Shown: one piece after another, positions 38,414 through 47,029 of the stretch | Layout: every line of letters begins with the position of its first letter | Numbering within the stretch: the first letter of the stretch is position 1 | Source: Kordiimonas aquimaris | GTDB taxonomy: Bacteria > Pseudomonadota > Alphaproteobacteria > Sphingomonadales > Kordiimonadaceae | Assembly: GCF_025574485.1 (NCBI RefSeq) | Contig: NZ_JAOBPO010000003.1 | Span: 411,867 to 475,866, forward strand | Length of the DNA stretch: 64,000 nt | Direction: 5' to 3' | Made by a program: the position numbers and the translations under genes | Notes under the pieces: generated by a model | Told to the model about the DNA's origin: nothing | What the model saw: only the letters and a program-made list of their open reading frames with translations | The model's database searches: none

Positions 38414-38452
38414 GACCGGAAAACAATAGCAAATGCTCTTAGTTTTCCGGTC
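38414..38452 (+). other. Perfect 11-bp hairpin between receptor and ligase genes
   Basis: GACCGGAAAAC at 38414-38424 pairs with GTTTTCCGGTC at 38442-38452, with a loop of 17 bases. No T run follows. It may be a processing or stability element, or a weak attenuator that lowers expression of the ligase relative to the receptor. Confidence 0.5.
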
Positions 38453-38494
38453 GAAACGAACTTTCAATTTGATGCTCAATAACAGGACAAACGA

Positions 38495-40039
38495 ATGACA
38501 GCGTTTGATACTAGCGCGCCTCTATTACCTGAAATCCTGAGCTTGCATGGCAAATGGCGAAACAATAAAATCGCCATAATTTGCGGCGAAGATCAGGTAT
38601 CTTGGCGTCAGTTCAACGAAGCAACCAACCGCTTAGCCAATGCTCTAATCAATCAGGGTATTAGTGTTGGCTGCAATGTCGGGGTTGTGATGAGTAACAG
38701 CCTCGAAATGGTCGAAGTTCTCGTCGGCATCATGAAATCAGGCGCATGTTCTGTTCCAATCAACCTATCGGTTTCAAATGATGCACTAACGGCCATGCTC
38801 GAAGATGCAGATGCTGCCACAATTTTTGCAAGTGAAGAACAGCGTGACCGCTTAAACCAGTATGTGATTGATCGGCCAAACATAAAAATCATCAGCCTAA
38901 GCAATAATTACGACAGCTTTAAAGCAACAGGCAGCATTGAAAACCCAACACTACTTATTGAAGACGATGCCCCGCTAAATATCATCTACAGTTCTGGTAC
39001 CACAGGCACGCCAAAAGGCATTTTGCACACGCACAAAGGCAGGCGTGACTGGGCTTATGACCTCGCAATTGCACTGCGATATCATGGTGCAGCACGTACC
39101 TTGTTCACAATCGGGCTTTATTCCAACATCAGCTGGGTCGCCATGCTCAGTACACTGCTTGCTGGTGGAACATTGATTGTACACAAAGCATTTGACCCCG
39201 CCGAGGCTTTAAAGGCCATTGAAACACATAAGATCACGCACTTTGCTATGGTGCCTATTCAATTGCAGCGTGTTTACGAAGCTGCCCAAAACAGCACCTA
39301 CAACCTTGCCAGTGTGTCGGCTATAATGAGCTGTGGTTCACCGTTACATGCACAGTTAAAAGCTAATTTATTCAAGCTATTGGGCGATACAGTTGTTATT
39401 GAACTGTTTGGGCTAACCGAAGGCGTTATCACAACACTTGACCCAGAAGAAGCTGAAGGGCGCATGGCTTCGGTTGGCAAACCTCTTATTGGTACCGACA
39501 TTAAAATCATAGGTGATAATGACCAGGAGGTAGCTATAGGGGATACCGGCGAAATTGTTGGCTCAGGCCGCATTGTTATGCCCGGATACCTCAACCGCCC
39601 GGGAGCGACAAAAGAAGCGACATGGGTTGATCCAAACGGCAAAGCCTGGCTGCGTACAGGAGATATCGGCCAGCTGGATGCTGACGGATACCTTTACATC
39701 GTTGACCGCAAGAAAGACATGATACTTTCTGGCGGACAAAATATTTACCCGCAAGACATTGAGGCGTTGTTGATAGGAAATCAGGCGATCAGCGAAGTCG
39801 CGGTTGTCGGCGTGCCCTGCCCCAAATGGGGAGAAACACCGCTTGCCGTTGTGGTCCCGCATGAAACAAGCAATCTTGACGCGAATGAAATAACAACCTG
39901 GGCGAACAATAAACTTGGCAAGCAACAACGTATTCGCGCTACTGTTTTAACAAGCAGTCTGCCGCGTAACGCGAACGGAAAAATATTAAAACGCGAGCTG
40001 CGCAAAAAATATGAAAGCATGTTCAATGGCACCATATAG
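38495..40039 (+). CDS. Class I adenylate-forming acyl-CoA ligase
   Basis: A protein of 514 residues that activates a carboxylate with ATP, then CoA. The P-loop-like motif IIYSSGTTGTPKGILHTHKG is complete; later motifs are LFGLTEGVIT, WLRTGDIGQLDADGYLYIVD and RKKDMILSGGQNIYPQDIE, and the C-terminal catalytic Lys is in RNANGKILKRELR. The family is sure; the acid is unknown. The ribosome site is AGGACA. It follows the TonB receptor and overlaps the hydrolase start. Confidence 0.92.
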   Translation: MTAFDTSAPLLPEILSLHGKWRNNKIAIICGEDQVSWRQFNEATNRLANALINQGISVGCNVGVVMSNSLEMVEVLVGIMKSGACSVPINLSVSNDALTAMLEDADAATIFASEEQRDRLNQYVIDRPNIKIISLSNNYDSFKATGSIENPTLLIEDDAPLNIIYSSGTTGTPKGILHTHKGRRDWAYDLAIALRYHGAARTLFTIGLYSNISWVAMLSTLLAGGTLIVHKAFDPAEALKAIETHKITHFAMVPIQLQRVYEAAQNSTYNLASVSAIMSCGSPLHAQLKANLFKLLGDTVVIELFGLTEGVITTLDPEEAEGRMASVGKPLIGTDIKIIGDNDQEVAIGDTGEIVGSGRIVMPGYLNRPGATKEATWVDPNGKAWLRTGDIGQLDADGYLYIVDRKKDMILSGGQNIYPQDIEALLIGNQAISEVAVVGVPCPKWGETPLAVVVPHETSNLDANEITTWANNKLGKQQRIRATVLTSSLPRNANGKILKRELRKKYESMFNGTI

Positions 40040-40886
40040 TGACGCGTTTTTCATCAATGATGATGGTCTTCGCCAACATTACCGGGATTATAATACCGCG
40101 CCTGTTGGTGCACCCGTTGTGCTTTGTATGCCGGGGCTCAGCCGCAATGCAAAAGACTTTGGTTTTATCGCAGATCATCTGTCTGACCGATGCCGCTTGA
40201 TTTGCGTAGAACAACGCGGGCGCGGTCTTTCAGACTGGGATCCGCAACCAGAACGTTATGCGCCAGCTACTTACGTCAATGATATGTTTGCCTTATTGCG
40301 GCATTTAGGCTTGGACAGCGTGATTGCAATCGGCACTTCACTTGGCGGATTAATAACCATCATGATGAATGCAGTACGCCCAGGTGTGATTAAAGCTGCA
40401 GTTATTAACGACATTGGTCCCGAGATTGACCCTGCCGGTATAGAGCGCATAAAGTCATATATCGGCAAAGGCAAGCCGCCACAAAATTGGGCAGAAGCCA
40501 TTGAAAATGTTAAATTTTCTAATCGCGGCGTTTACCCTCACTTCAATGATGATGATTGGGCGATGCTAACGCACCTCACACATGAGGACAGGAACGGGCT
40601 GCCTATATCGCAGTATGATCCTGCGATTAGCCAGAACTTTGAAACCAACGATGATCAAGCCGCGCCTGATTTATGGCCGATTTTTGAAGCAATGCATACC
40701 GTTCCACTTGTCGTACTGCGCGGTGAATTATCAGATATTCTATCAGGTGAAACACTGGCGCGTATGGACCGGGAGCACCCTGATATTAAAGCCGTTACAG
40801 TAGGCGGCGTTGGTCACGTTCCTTTAATGCGAGAACCAGAGACACAGGCCGCTATTGACGCCTTAATCAGTCGTTTTTTGCGCTAA
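40026..40886 (+). CDS. Alpha/beta hydrolase
   Basis: A protein of 286 residues. I prefer ATG 40026, with GAAAG 8 bases upstream, over ATG 40011; both overlap the ligase stop, so translation is coupled. The nucleophile elbow is GTSLGGLI, the acid probably lies in VLRGELSDILS, and the His is in GVGHVPLMRE. It is cytoplasmic, with no signal. It may hydrolyse an ester or thioester linked to the neighbouring ligase substrate. Confidence 0.88.
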   Translation: MAPYSDAFFINDDGLRQHYRDYNTAPVGAPVVLCMPGLSRNAKDFGFIADHLSDRCRLICVEQRGRGLSDWDPQPERYAPATYVNDMFALLRHLGLDSVIAIGTSLGGLITIMMNAVRPGVIKAAVINDIGPEIDPAGIERIKSYIGKGKPPQNWAEAIENVKFSNRGVYPHFNDDDWAMLTHLTHEDRNGLPISQYDPAISQNFETNDDQAAPDLWPIFEAMHTVPLVVLRGELSDILSGETLARMDREHPDIKAVTVGGVGHVPLMREPETQAAIDALISRFLR

Positions 40887-41044
40887 ACACACCAAAATCG
40901 GTGGAAAATATTTCAAAAAAGTCAAAAAACATGACTGAATCATGAAAACTTGTTGTGTTTTCAAATTTTTCACTACTTTTTCTGGACACTGAAACACAGG
41001 TATGGCATCGCTGTCGCTTGTAATATTATTTCAGGTACCGATCC

Positions 41045-42283
41045 GTGAACGACATTAAATTACCTTTGGCAGATACCCTACCCATTAACGCAAATGACGT
41101 AAGGCAGGCAGCAAATTCCATTGCAGGCGCTGTGGTGCGCACGCCGCTGAACAAGTCTATCACTCTGTCATCCATTACAGGTGCAGAGTGCTTCCTGAAG
41201 TTTGAAATTTTTCAGTTTACGGCAGCGTATAAAGAACGCGGCGCGTTGAACCGTTTGCTTGCACTGCCAAAGGGCACCAAAGGTGTTATTGCCGCGTCTG
41301 CTGGCAATCATGCACAAGGGATCAGTTATCACGCTGGTCGCCTCGGCATTCCGGCAACCATCGTCATGCCCGAAGGCACACCGTTCAATAAAGTAAAGCG
41401 TACGGAGGAACTTGGTGCGCGCGTTGTGTTAACCGGTGCAGACTTTGAAGCCGCAACGCAAGCAGCATACGAAATGGCAGAGGCTGAACATCTCACGTAT
41501 GTGCATCCGTTTGATGATCCATTGGTAATGGCCGGCCAAGGCACCGTGGGTCTGGAAATGATGGATGATCAACCAGACCTTGAAACCCTGGTGGTACCTA
41601 TTGGTGGCGGCGGATTAATATCCGGCATAGCGACCATCGCCAAGGCGATTAATCCAAACATTCGCATTGTCGGTGTGCAAACAGAAGCCTTCCCTGCCAT
41701 GAAGGAACGCATGGACGGTTCCAAACTGGCGGGAGACAACATCTCGATCGCGGAAGGCATTGCGGTTAACAAACCGGGCGAGCGGACACAACAAGTAGTA
41801 AAAGAACTGGTCGATGATATTGTGACAGTATCAGAACGCCAGATCGAGAAAGCCATTGTAACTATTATGGAAATTGAGAAAGTTGTGGTTGAGGGCGCCG
41901 GCGCCATAAGCCTGGCAGCTGTCATGCAATACCCTGAAATGTTCAAGGGCCAGAAAGTCGGCATGGTCTTGTCTGGCGGCAACATCGACAGCCGCATGCT
42001 TGCCTCTGCTATCATGCGCGGCATGGCGCGCGATGGCAGGCTGGCGCGGCTGCGCATCACCATGATGGACCAGTCTGGCGCACTGGCGCGGGTTACGCGT
42101 ATTGTGGCAGACATCGGCACCAATGTGCTTGAGGTGCGTCACCAGCGGGAGTTTGGCGCCATTTCGCTCAAGCAAACAGAAATGGAGCTGGTTGTGGAAG
42201 CCAAAGACAAAGAACATGCCATGCGGCTTGTACATGCCCTTGAAGCCGCTGATTTCAAAGTAGAATATGCACTAACGGTTTAA
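41045..42283 (+). CDS. Threonine ammonia-lyase (threonine dehydratase) with ACT-like C-terminal domain
   Basis: A protein of 412 residues, from GTG 41045 with AGGT upstream. The PLP Lys is in FTAAYKERGALNRLL; SAGNHAQGISYHA is the phosphate-binding or cofactor-adjacent loop, and the Gly-rich loop is PIGGGGLISGIATI. A C-terminal ACT-like domain of about 75 residues (LRITMMDQSGALARVTRIV) may bind an effector. It forms 2-oxobutanoate and ammonia from threonine; the short ACT type occurs in both catabolic and biosynthetic forms, so I give no symbol. Confidence 0.9.
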   Translation: MNDIKLPLADTLPINANDVRQAANSIAGAVVRTPLNKSITLSSITGAECFLKFEIFQFTAAYKERGALNRLLALPKGTKGVIAASAGNHAQGISYHAGRLGIPATIVMPEGTPFNKVKRTEELGARVVLTGADFEAATQAAYEMAEAEHLTYVHPFDDPLVMAGQGTVGLEMMDDQPDLETLVVPIGGGGLISGIATIAKAINPNIRIVGVQTEAFPAMKERMDGSKLAGDNISIAEGIAVNKPGERTQQVVKELVDDIVTVSERQIEKAIVTIMEIEKVVVEGAGAISLAAVMQYPEMFKGQKVGMVLSGGNIDSRMLASAIMRGMARDGRLARLRITMMDQSGALARVTRIVADIGTNVLEVRHQREFGAISLKQTEMELVVEAKDKEHAMRLVHALEAADFKVEYALTV

Positions 42284-42308
42284 TGCTGAGGAAAAGAGTT
42301 TCACTTCT

Positions 42309-42734
42309 GTGGATTATATTGGAACGAGCGACAAAGTAGAAATGAGGCCTGAAATAAAGGCTTGTTTTCACGCGTTTCCTGATGAAGTAAAAACCACACT
42401 GCTCAACATACGCAGTATGATTTTTGATGCTGGCAGGCGCACACCAGAGGTTGGCGTTATTGAAGAAGTGCTGCGGTGGGGGCAACCGTCCTACATCACG
42501 CCAAAAACCAAGGCAGGCACCACCATTCGCCTTGGGCAATCAAAGGCAGGGCCCACCGCACTGTTTGTGCACTGTCAGACAACATTAATAGCTGATTTCA
42601 GATCAACATTTCCCGATGACTTCACATATGAAGGCAACCGCGCTGTTCTCATTGAAGACCTGTCATCAGAGAAAACCAGCATACTGGAGCTTATGATAAA
42701 ACGAGCACTCACATATCATCTTTGTAAAACCTAA
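42309..42734 (+). CDS. DUF1801 (YdhG-like) protein
   Basis: A protein of 141 residues, from GTG 42309. The sequence has the YdhG/DUF1801 look: an N-terminal helix (FHAFPDEVKTTLLNIRSMIF), then EEVLRWGQPSYITPK and a final helix DLSSEKTSILELMIKRAL. The function of this family is not established. It lies 25 bases after the threonine dehydratase stop, so it may share its transcript. Confidence 0.75.
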   Translation: MDYIGTSDKVEMRPEIKACFHAFPDEVKTTLLNIRSMIFDAGRRTPEVGVIEEVLRWGQPSYITPKTKAGTTIRLGQSKAGPTALFVHCQTTLIADFRSTFPDDFTYEGNRAVLIEDLSSEKTSILELMIKRALTYHLCKT

Positions 42735-42790
42735 AATAACCATTCAGCATAGAATTTGATCAAACCAAGATAATAACCTTAACTATAGAG

Positions 42791-43147
42791 TTATGGTAAA
42801 GTAGCTCTATAGGTAAGATCAAATGAGACCTTAAGGTCTGGAAACTTTATCGCATACATTTCACCAACAATTAGATCGTCAGAAGCCCGCTTTCCCTTCG
42901 CTTTGATCTCAACTTCAGATCCAATGTTCCCAAAAACAGACTCATACCTTGGGTCATATATCACGGTTTTGAAAGCTGCTTCGAATTGATCTTCACTAAC
43001 TTTAAAAGATCCAATGTAATAAGTACCTCCATCTCCTCCATACATATTCCCAGACTCAAAAACTACTACTCCGCCATTTAACCAAGCGTTAGGTTGATTA
43101 ATATCCCCAAATCTAGCTGTCCAAAGCGCCTCTATAGATTTACCCAT
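42791..43147 (-). CDS. GrlR-like small beta-barrel protein
   Basis: A protein of 118 residues from ATG 43147, with AAAGG upstream; a longer start at 43198 adds a segment of no known match. The pattern LWTARFG...GGVVVFESGNMYGGDGGTYYIGSF resembles GrlR, the lipocalin-like negative regulator of type III secretion genes in attaching E. coli. The same fold occurs in orphan proteins outside such systems. No type III secretion genes are visible here apart from flagellar ones far away. The gene is AT-rich compared with its neighbours, so transfer is possible. Confidence 0.6.
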   Translation of the reverse strand: MGKSIEALWTARFGDINQPNAWLNGGVVVFESGNMYGGDGGTYYIGSFKVSEDQFEAAFKTVIYDPRYESVFGNIGSEVEIKAKGKRASDDLIVGEMYAIKFPDLKVSFDLTYRATLP

Positions 43148-43258
43148 CGTATATGACCTTTCCAAACTGTGAATATAGCTTAAAGAAGCTATATTCACAT
43201 AAAACGTTCCAGGTACACATATGGTGGTAATTTATAATCCTGCAAGATTTCAATGTTA

Positions 43259-45337
43259 TCACCAAATACGCACACGGTTTTCAGGCGCAATATACATGGC
43301 ATCGCCGGGCTGCACATCGAATGCCTCGTAAAACTCATCCATGTTACGTGCCATACCGTTTACACGCAGATACATCGGGCTATGCGGCGCTGAAAGCAGA
43401 CGCTGACGCAAGCTTTCTTCCGTGCGTTTGTAACGGCGCCCTTGCGAACGACCAAGGAAGAAACGCTGCGGGCCTGTAAAGCCATCAAGCACGGGTGCTT
43501 CCTCACCGCCCAATGAACGTTCCCATGCATGGAAGGCTACAATCATGCCAGCAAGGTCACCAATATTCTCGCCCAGCGTCTGGCGCCCATTCACATTAAG
43601 GCCGGGGATTGGTTCATACTGTGAAAACTGCTCCGCAAAGCCATCACCAAGCGTGTTAAACGAAGCACGGTCTTCTTCATTCCACCATGCCTGCAGCACG
43701 CCGTCACCATCATATTTTGAACCTTGGTCATCAAAACCATGGCCAATTTCATGACCGATAATGCTGCCCAGAGCACCATAATTCAGCGCCGGATCTGCGT
43801 TCGGGTCAAATAGGGGCGACTGAATATAACCAGCCGGGATGAAAGCTTCATTGCGCGAGGGACTATAAAAGGCATTTACCGTCTGCGGGCCGCTGAACCA
43901 TTCGTCCTTATCCACCGTTGTGCCAAGACGCGAAATATTAAGCGCCCGCTCATACTTGCGGATGGCAACAGCATTACTGAAAAGACTGTCCGGAGACACC
44001 GACAAGGCACCATAGTCACGCCAAGTGTCAGGATATGCGATCTTGGCATTAATTTTAGCAAGCTTGGTCCGCGCTGCAACTTTTGTGTCAGCAGACATCC
44101 ACGTCAGGTTATCAATCCGCTCACCAAGTTCGACACGAATGTTCTCAAACATCTCACGCACCAGCACCTTGGATTCTTCCGGGAAGAAACGGTCGATATA
44201 AATTTTACCAACAGCTTGATCCAACTCACTATTTACATACTGAATTGCGCGTTCTTCGCGGCTACGCTGTGCTTTTTGACCGCGTAAAACCGTACCAAAA
44301 AATGCAAAACGTTCTTCAGCTATATCGTCAGAGAGAAACGGCGCATGCGCCGCCATTGCATGAAATGTCAGATAATCTTTCCATACATCAACAGGCGTTT
44401 CGGCAAACAACTGCGCAAGGGCCGGGAAGCTCTCTTTTTCACGTAAGACTATTTCGTCTATATCTGACGCGCCCCATGCTTCCAATGCTTGCTCCCACGG
44501 GAAACCCGGTGCATATGCTTCGAGTTCTGCAATTGTATGCGGGTTATAAGTCCGATCGGCATTGCGGCGTTCTGCTCGTGTCCAATGGTTGGACGCAACA
44601 GCTTTTTCAAGCGCAAATACTGCTTCTGCACGGGATCGCGCATCTGTGTGGCCCAAGCGAGCGAAAACTGCTTCCATATAATCAATGTAAGCAACACGTA
44701 GTGCCGTCAGGCGCTCACTATCACGCTCATAATAACTCTTGTCAGGCAGTGCTGTACCGGCATGCGAAGCATAGACAGTGTATGAGCTTGGATTTTTAGA
44801 GTCGATAGCAACAAATAAACCAAACAGAGCACGGCTACCCAAGTCAGCATTCATCATAGCCTGCGCAACACCGGTATGGCCCTCAATAGCTGAAATCATG
44901 TCAAGGCGTGATTGTAACGGTGTAATACCGGCCTCATTGATGACAGCGCCATGCATGTATGAAGCATGTAGATCACGAATCTTCTGCTCGTTGGTTCCGG
45001 CGATGACATCCTTTGTTTTAAGGTCTTCGATAATGCTTTTGATACGCTCTTCATTGCGATCCAGCATGATCTGTGAAAAGCCAACGCCGCTACGATCATC
45101 AGGAATTTGTGTCGCAGCGAGCCAACCGCCATTTGCAAACTGGAACAAGTCATCTTGCGGGCGCGTATTGTTGTCCAAAGCATCAAGAGGATAGCCCCAT
45201 GGCTCTATCACTGGTGCAGCACTTGCTGAAGAAGTATTATCTGTAGAAGTTGTATCAGCAGAGTTACCACCTTCATCACTACAGCCCGTAACTAAGCCAG
45301 CCAAAACCATTGCTATTGAAATTTTTCGCATAGACAT
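43259..45337 (-). CDS. M13 (neprilysin-like) zinc endopeptidase lipoprotein
   Basis: A protein of 692 residues from ATG 45337, preceded by GGGGAGAG (45350-45343); ATG 45331 is also possible. A lipobox is present (MVLAGLVTGCSDEGG), so it is anchored in the envelope. Zinc motif IIGHEIGHGFDDQGSKYD and the downstream ENIGDLAG ligand are intact, as is the C-terminal region after them. M13 enzymes degrade small peptides. The length is normal for bacterial members. Confidence 0.93.
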   Translation of the reverse strand: MSMRKISIAMVLAGLVTGCSDEGGNSADTTSTDNTSSASAAPVIEPWGYPLDALDNNTRPQDDLFQFANGGWLAATQIPDDRSGVGFSQIMLDRNEERIKSIIEDLKTKDVIAGTNEQKIRDLHASYMHGAVINEAGITPLQSRLDMISAIEGHTGVAQAMMNADLGSRALFGLFVAIDSKNPSSYTVYASHAGTALPDKSYYERDSERLTALRVAYIDYMEAVFARLGHTDARSRAEAVFALEKAVASNHWTRAERRNADRTYNPHTIAELEAYAPGFPWEQALEAWGASDIDEIVLREKESFPALAQLFAETPVDVWKDYLTFHAMAAHAPFLSDDIAEERFAFFGTVLRGQKAQRSREERAIQYVNSELDQAVGKIYIDRFFPEESKVLVREMFENIRVELGERIDNLTWMSADTKVAARTKLAKINAKIAYPDTWRDYGALSVSPDSLFSNAVAIRKYERALNISRLGTTVDKDEWFSGPQTVNAFYSPSRNEAFIPAGYIQSPLFDPNADPALNYGALGSIIGHEIGHGFDDQGSKYDGDGVLQAWWNEEDRASFNTLGDGFAEQFSQYEPIPGLNVNGRQTLGENIGDLAGMIVAFHAWERSLGGEEAPVLDGFTGPQRFFLGRSQGRRYKRTEESLRQRLLSAPHSPMYLRVNGMARNMDEFYEAFDVQPGDAMYIAPENRVRIW

Positions 45338-45506
45338 GCGCGCTCTCCCCAATGTGTCGTTCCCAAAATCGATGCTGCTTTAAAAGCAACTTTATCGCTA
45401 ATCTATAAGGCTAGTTTATACAGAATTGAACGACAATCTTACGGTATCAATCGCTGACGTGTGTGCATCAAGCGATTAGCGGATGATAAATGAACTGCAA
45501 ATTACA

Positions 45507-46181
45507 CTAGTTAACGGATGTTTGCGCATAAACGGTTTGCAGTTGTGCAAACCGGTCATTCAAATTATCGCAATCACCAGCGGACTCATCTTTACATTTT
45601 TTCAACAATTTTTTGATGCGTTTTATTTGCTTTTCAGCTTTGCGTATATTACCACTTTGTAACTCGAGCAGTGAATAATCAACACGTGCATCGACGTTTT
45701 TCGCGTTAACTTTGATCGCCTTTCGCATTGATACTTTAGCGCTATCCGTCTTGCCTTGGCGGGCTTGCGATATTCCGCGCATGTAATATACCGCTGAAAT
45801 ACGTTTTCTGTCAGTAGGGGTTAAGTATGAAAATAAAGGCCTGCTAGCATTCGACAAAAAATCATCACCGAATATTTTCAGATTCTGGGTATCAAGAAGC
45901 TCATCATTTCTCGCTTCTTTCAACGCACTGGAAAACGCCAATTCAGCTAAGACAAAATCGCCTTTCATATAGGCTGAAAAACCTTCCTGAAGGCGCCCCT
46001 TAAGCTTATCTGATAAAATTTCGCCTGTTACTTCAATTTCTTCTTCATTTTGTTTTGAGGCCGTATCCTGGTGCACGCCGTATGACGACGCCAAACTGTT
46101 AAAACCATATGAGTGTGCCGGACTTTGGAATAACAATACTCCGGCAAAAGCGATCAAACTTGATACGTTTATTTTGTTCAT
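45507..46181 (-). CDS. Exported TPR-like protein
   Basis: A protein of 224 residues from ATG 46181, with GAGGGGG upstream; a signal peptide ends at about residue 24 (FQSPAHS). The middle shows helix repeats (YMKGDFVLAELAFSSALKEA, then GISQARQGKTDSAKVSMRKA and LLELQSGNIRKAEKQIKRIK) with TPR spacing, and a short acidic end with two Cys. Probably periplasmic; no function known. It is 68 bases after the esterase gene on the same strand. Confidence 0.75.
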   Translation of the reverse strand: MNKINVSSLIAFAGVLLFQSPAHSYGFNSLASSYGVHQDTASKQNEEEIEVTGEILSDKLKGRLQEGFSAYMKGDFVLAELAFSSALKEARNDELLDTQNLKIFGDDFLSNASRPLFSYLTPTDRKRISAVYYMRGISQARQGKTDSAKVSMRKAIKVNAKNVDARVDYSLLELQSGNIRKAEKQIKRIKKLLKKCKDESAGDCDNLNDRFAQLQTVYAQTSVN

Positions 46182-46249
46182 CTGTACCCCCTCACGCATA
46201 CATTAATTAAACTACCGCATACCGGAGCGAAAAACAAATGACGGCATAG

Positions 46250-47020
46250 TCATCTTGCATTCAACATTGCTTCAAGCTGGCCAGGCAGCATGATAAGTGA
46301 ATGCGGCAAAGGATAATACGTCTTTCTTGTATGCGTTAATCGCGTTTGGTTTTGCTGCATGATCAACCACAGGTCATTCATGCGTTGACGGTAACGTTCT
46401 GTATGAAACCCGAAATTCACATATAGATATGTGCCATCAGCACCACCATTTTCAATCACTTGGGCGACCTTTGACAATAGATTATCATCGCGCAAAATAC
46501 TTGGATCATAAGCAAAGTAAGCTTGGAATAAGGCTGGCTCTTGCGCCAATGCATATAAGGTAAACAGGCCGCCAAGCGAATGACCAGACAAAGCCCTGTG
46601 TGTATTTACCCGGTACCGGCTTTCGACCCACGGTATAATTTCTACTTTCAGGAACTGCAAAAAGGATGTGGCATTATTTGACGGCACATAATCGCGCACC
46701 CGGTGCCCTTCTGTGTGTACTGCAATGACGATCGCAGCATCTGCAAAACCCATGGTAGATAAGAAACGTGCATTGGCGGCAATGATGGCACCGTGGCGCC
46801 ATTTTTCACCGTCAAGCGAGTATACTACAGGGTAGGTTTGCTTTCCGTCAGTCTCATAGCCATACGGCAAATAAACCGAGATAGAACGGTTTTCACCAAG
46901 AACACTGGACTGGATAATATGTGTTTCACCTGCGCGCAAAAAGGCGGCGCAATAAACAAAAAAGGCGACCAGCATTACGCCAGTCGCCCATTTTATAATT
47001 TTCAGGAATTTAATCCGCAT
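46250..47020 (-). CDS. Membrane-anchored alpha/beta hydrolase, esterase D-like
   Basis: A protein of 256 residues with an N-terminal membrane anchor (residues 10-28). The esterase D-like fold shows YPVVYSLDGEKWRHGA near residue 60 and the nucleophile elbow GHSLGGLFT. The final His is probably in LPHSLIML. This pattern resembles IroE/Fes-like and esterase D-type hydrolases. It starts 9 bases after the RND permease stop, so it may be co-transcribed with the pump. Confidence 0.82.
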   Translation of the reverse strand: MRIKFLKIIKWATGVMLVAFFVYCAAFLRAGETHIIQSSVLGENRSISVYLPYGYETDGKQTYPVVYSLDGEKWRHGAIIAANARFLSTMGFADAAIVIAVHTEGHRVRDYVPSNNATSFLQFLKVEIIPWVESRYRVNTHRALSGHSLGGLFTLYALAQEPALFQAYFAYDPSILRDDNLLSKVAQVIENGGADGTYLYVNFGFHTERYRQRMNDLWLIMQQNQTRLTHTRKTYYPLPHSLIMLPGQLEAMLNAR

Positions 47021-47029
47021 TCCAACCCT

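Noticed and set aside
44083-44799. 238-residue plus-strand frame
   Set aside because: Antisense to the M13 peptidase; low-complexity composition typical of a shadow frame.
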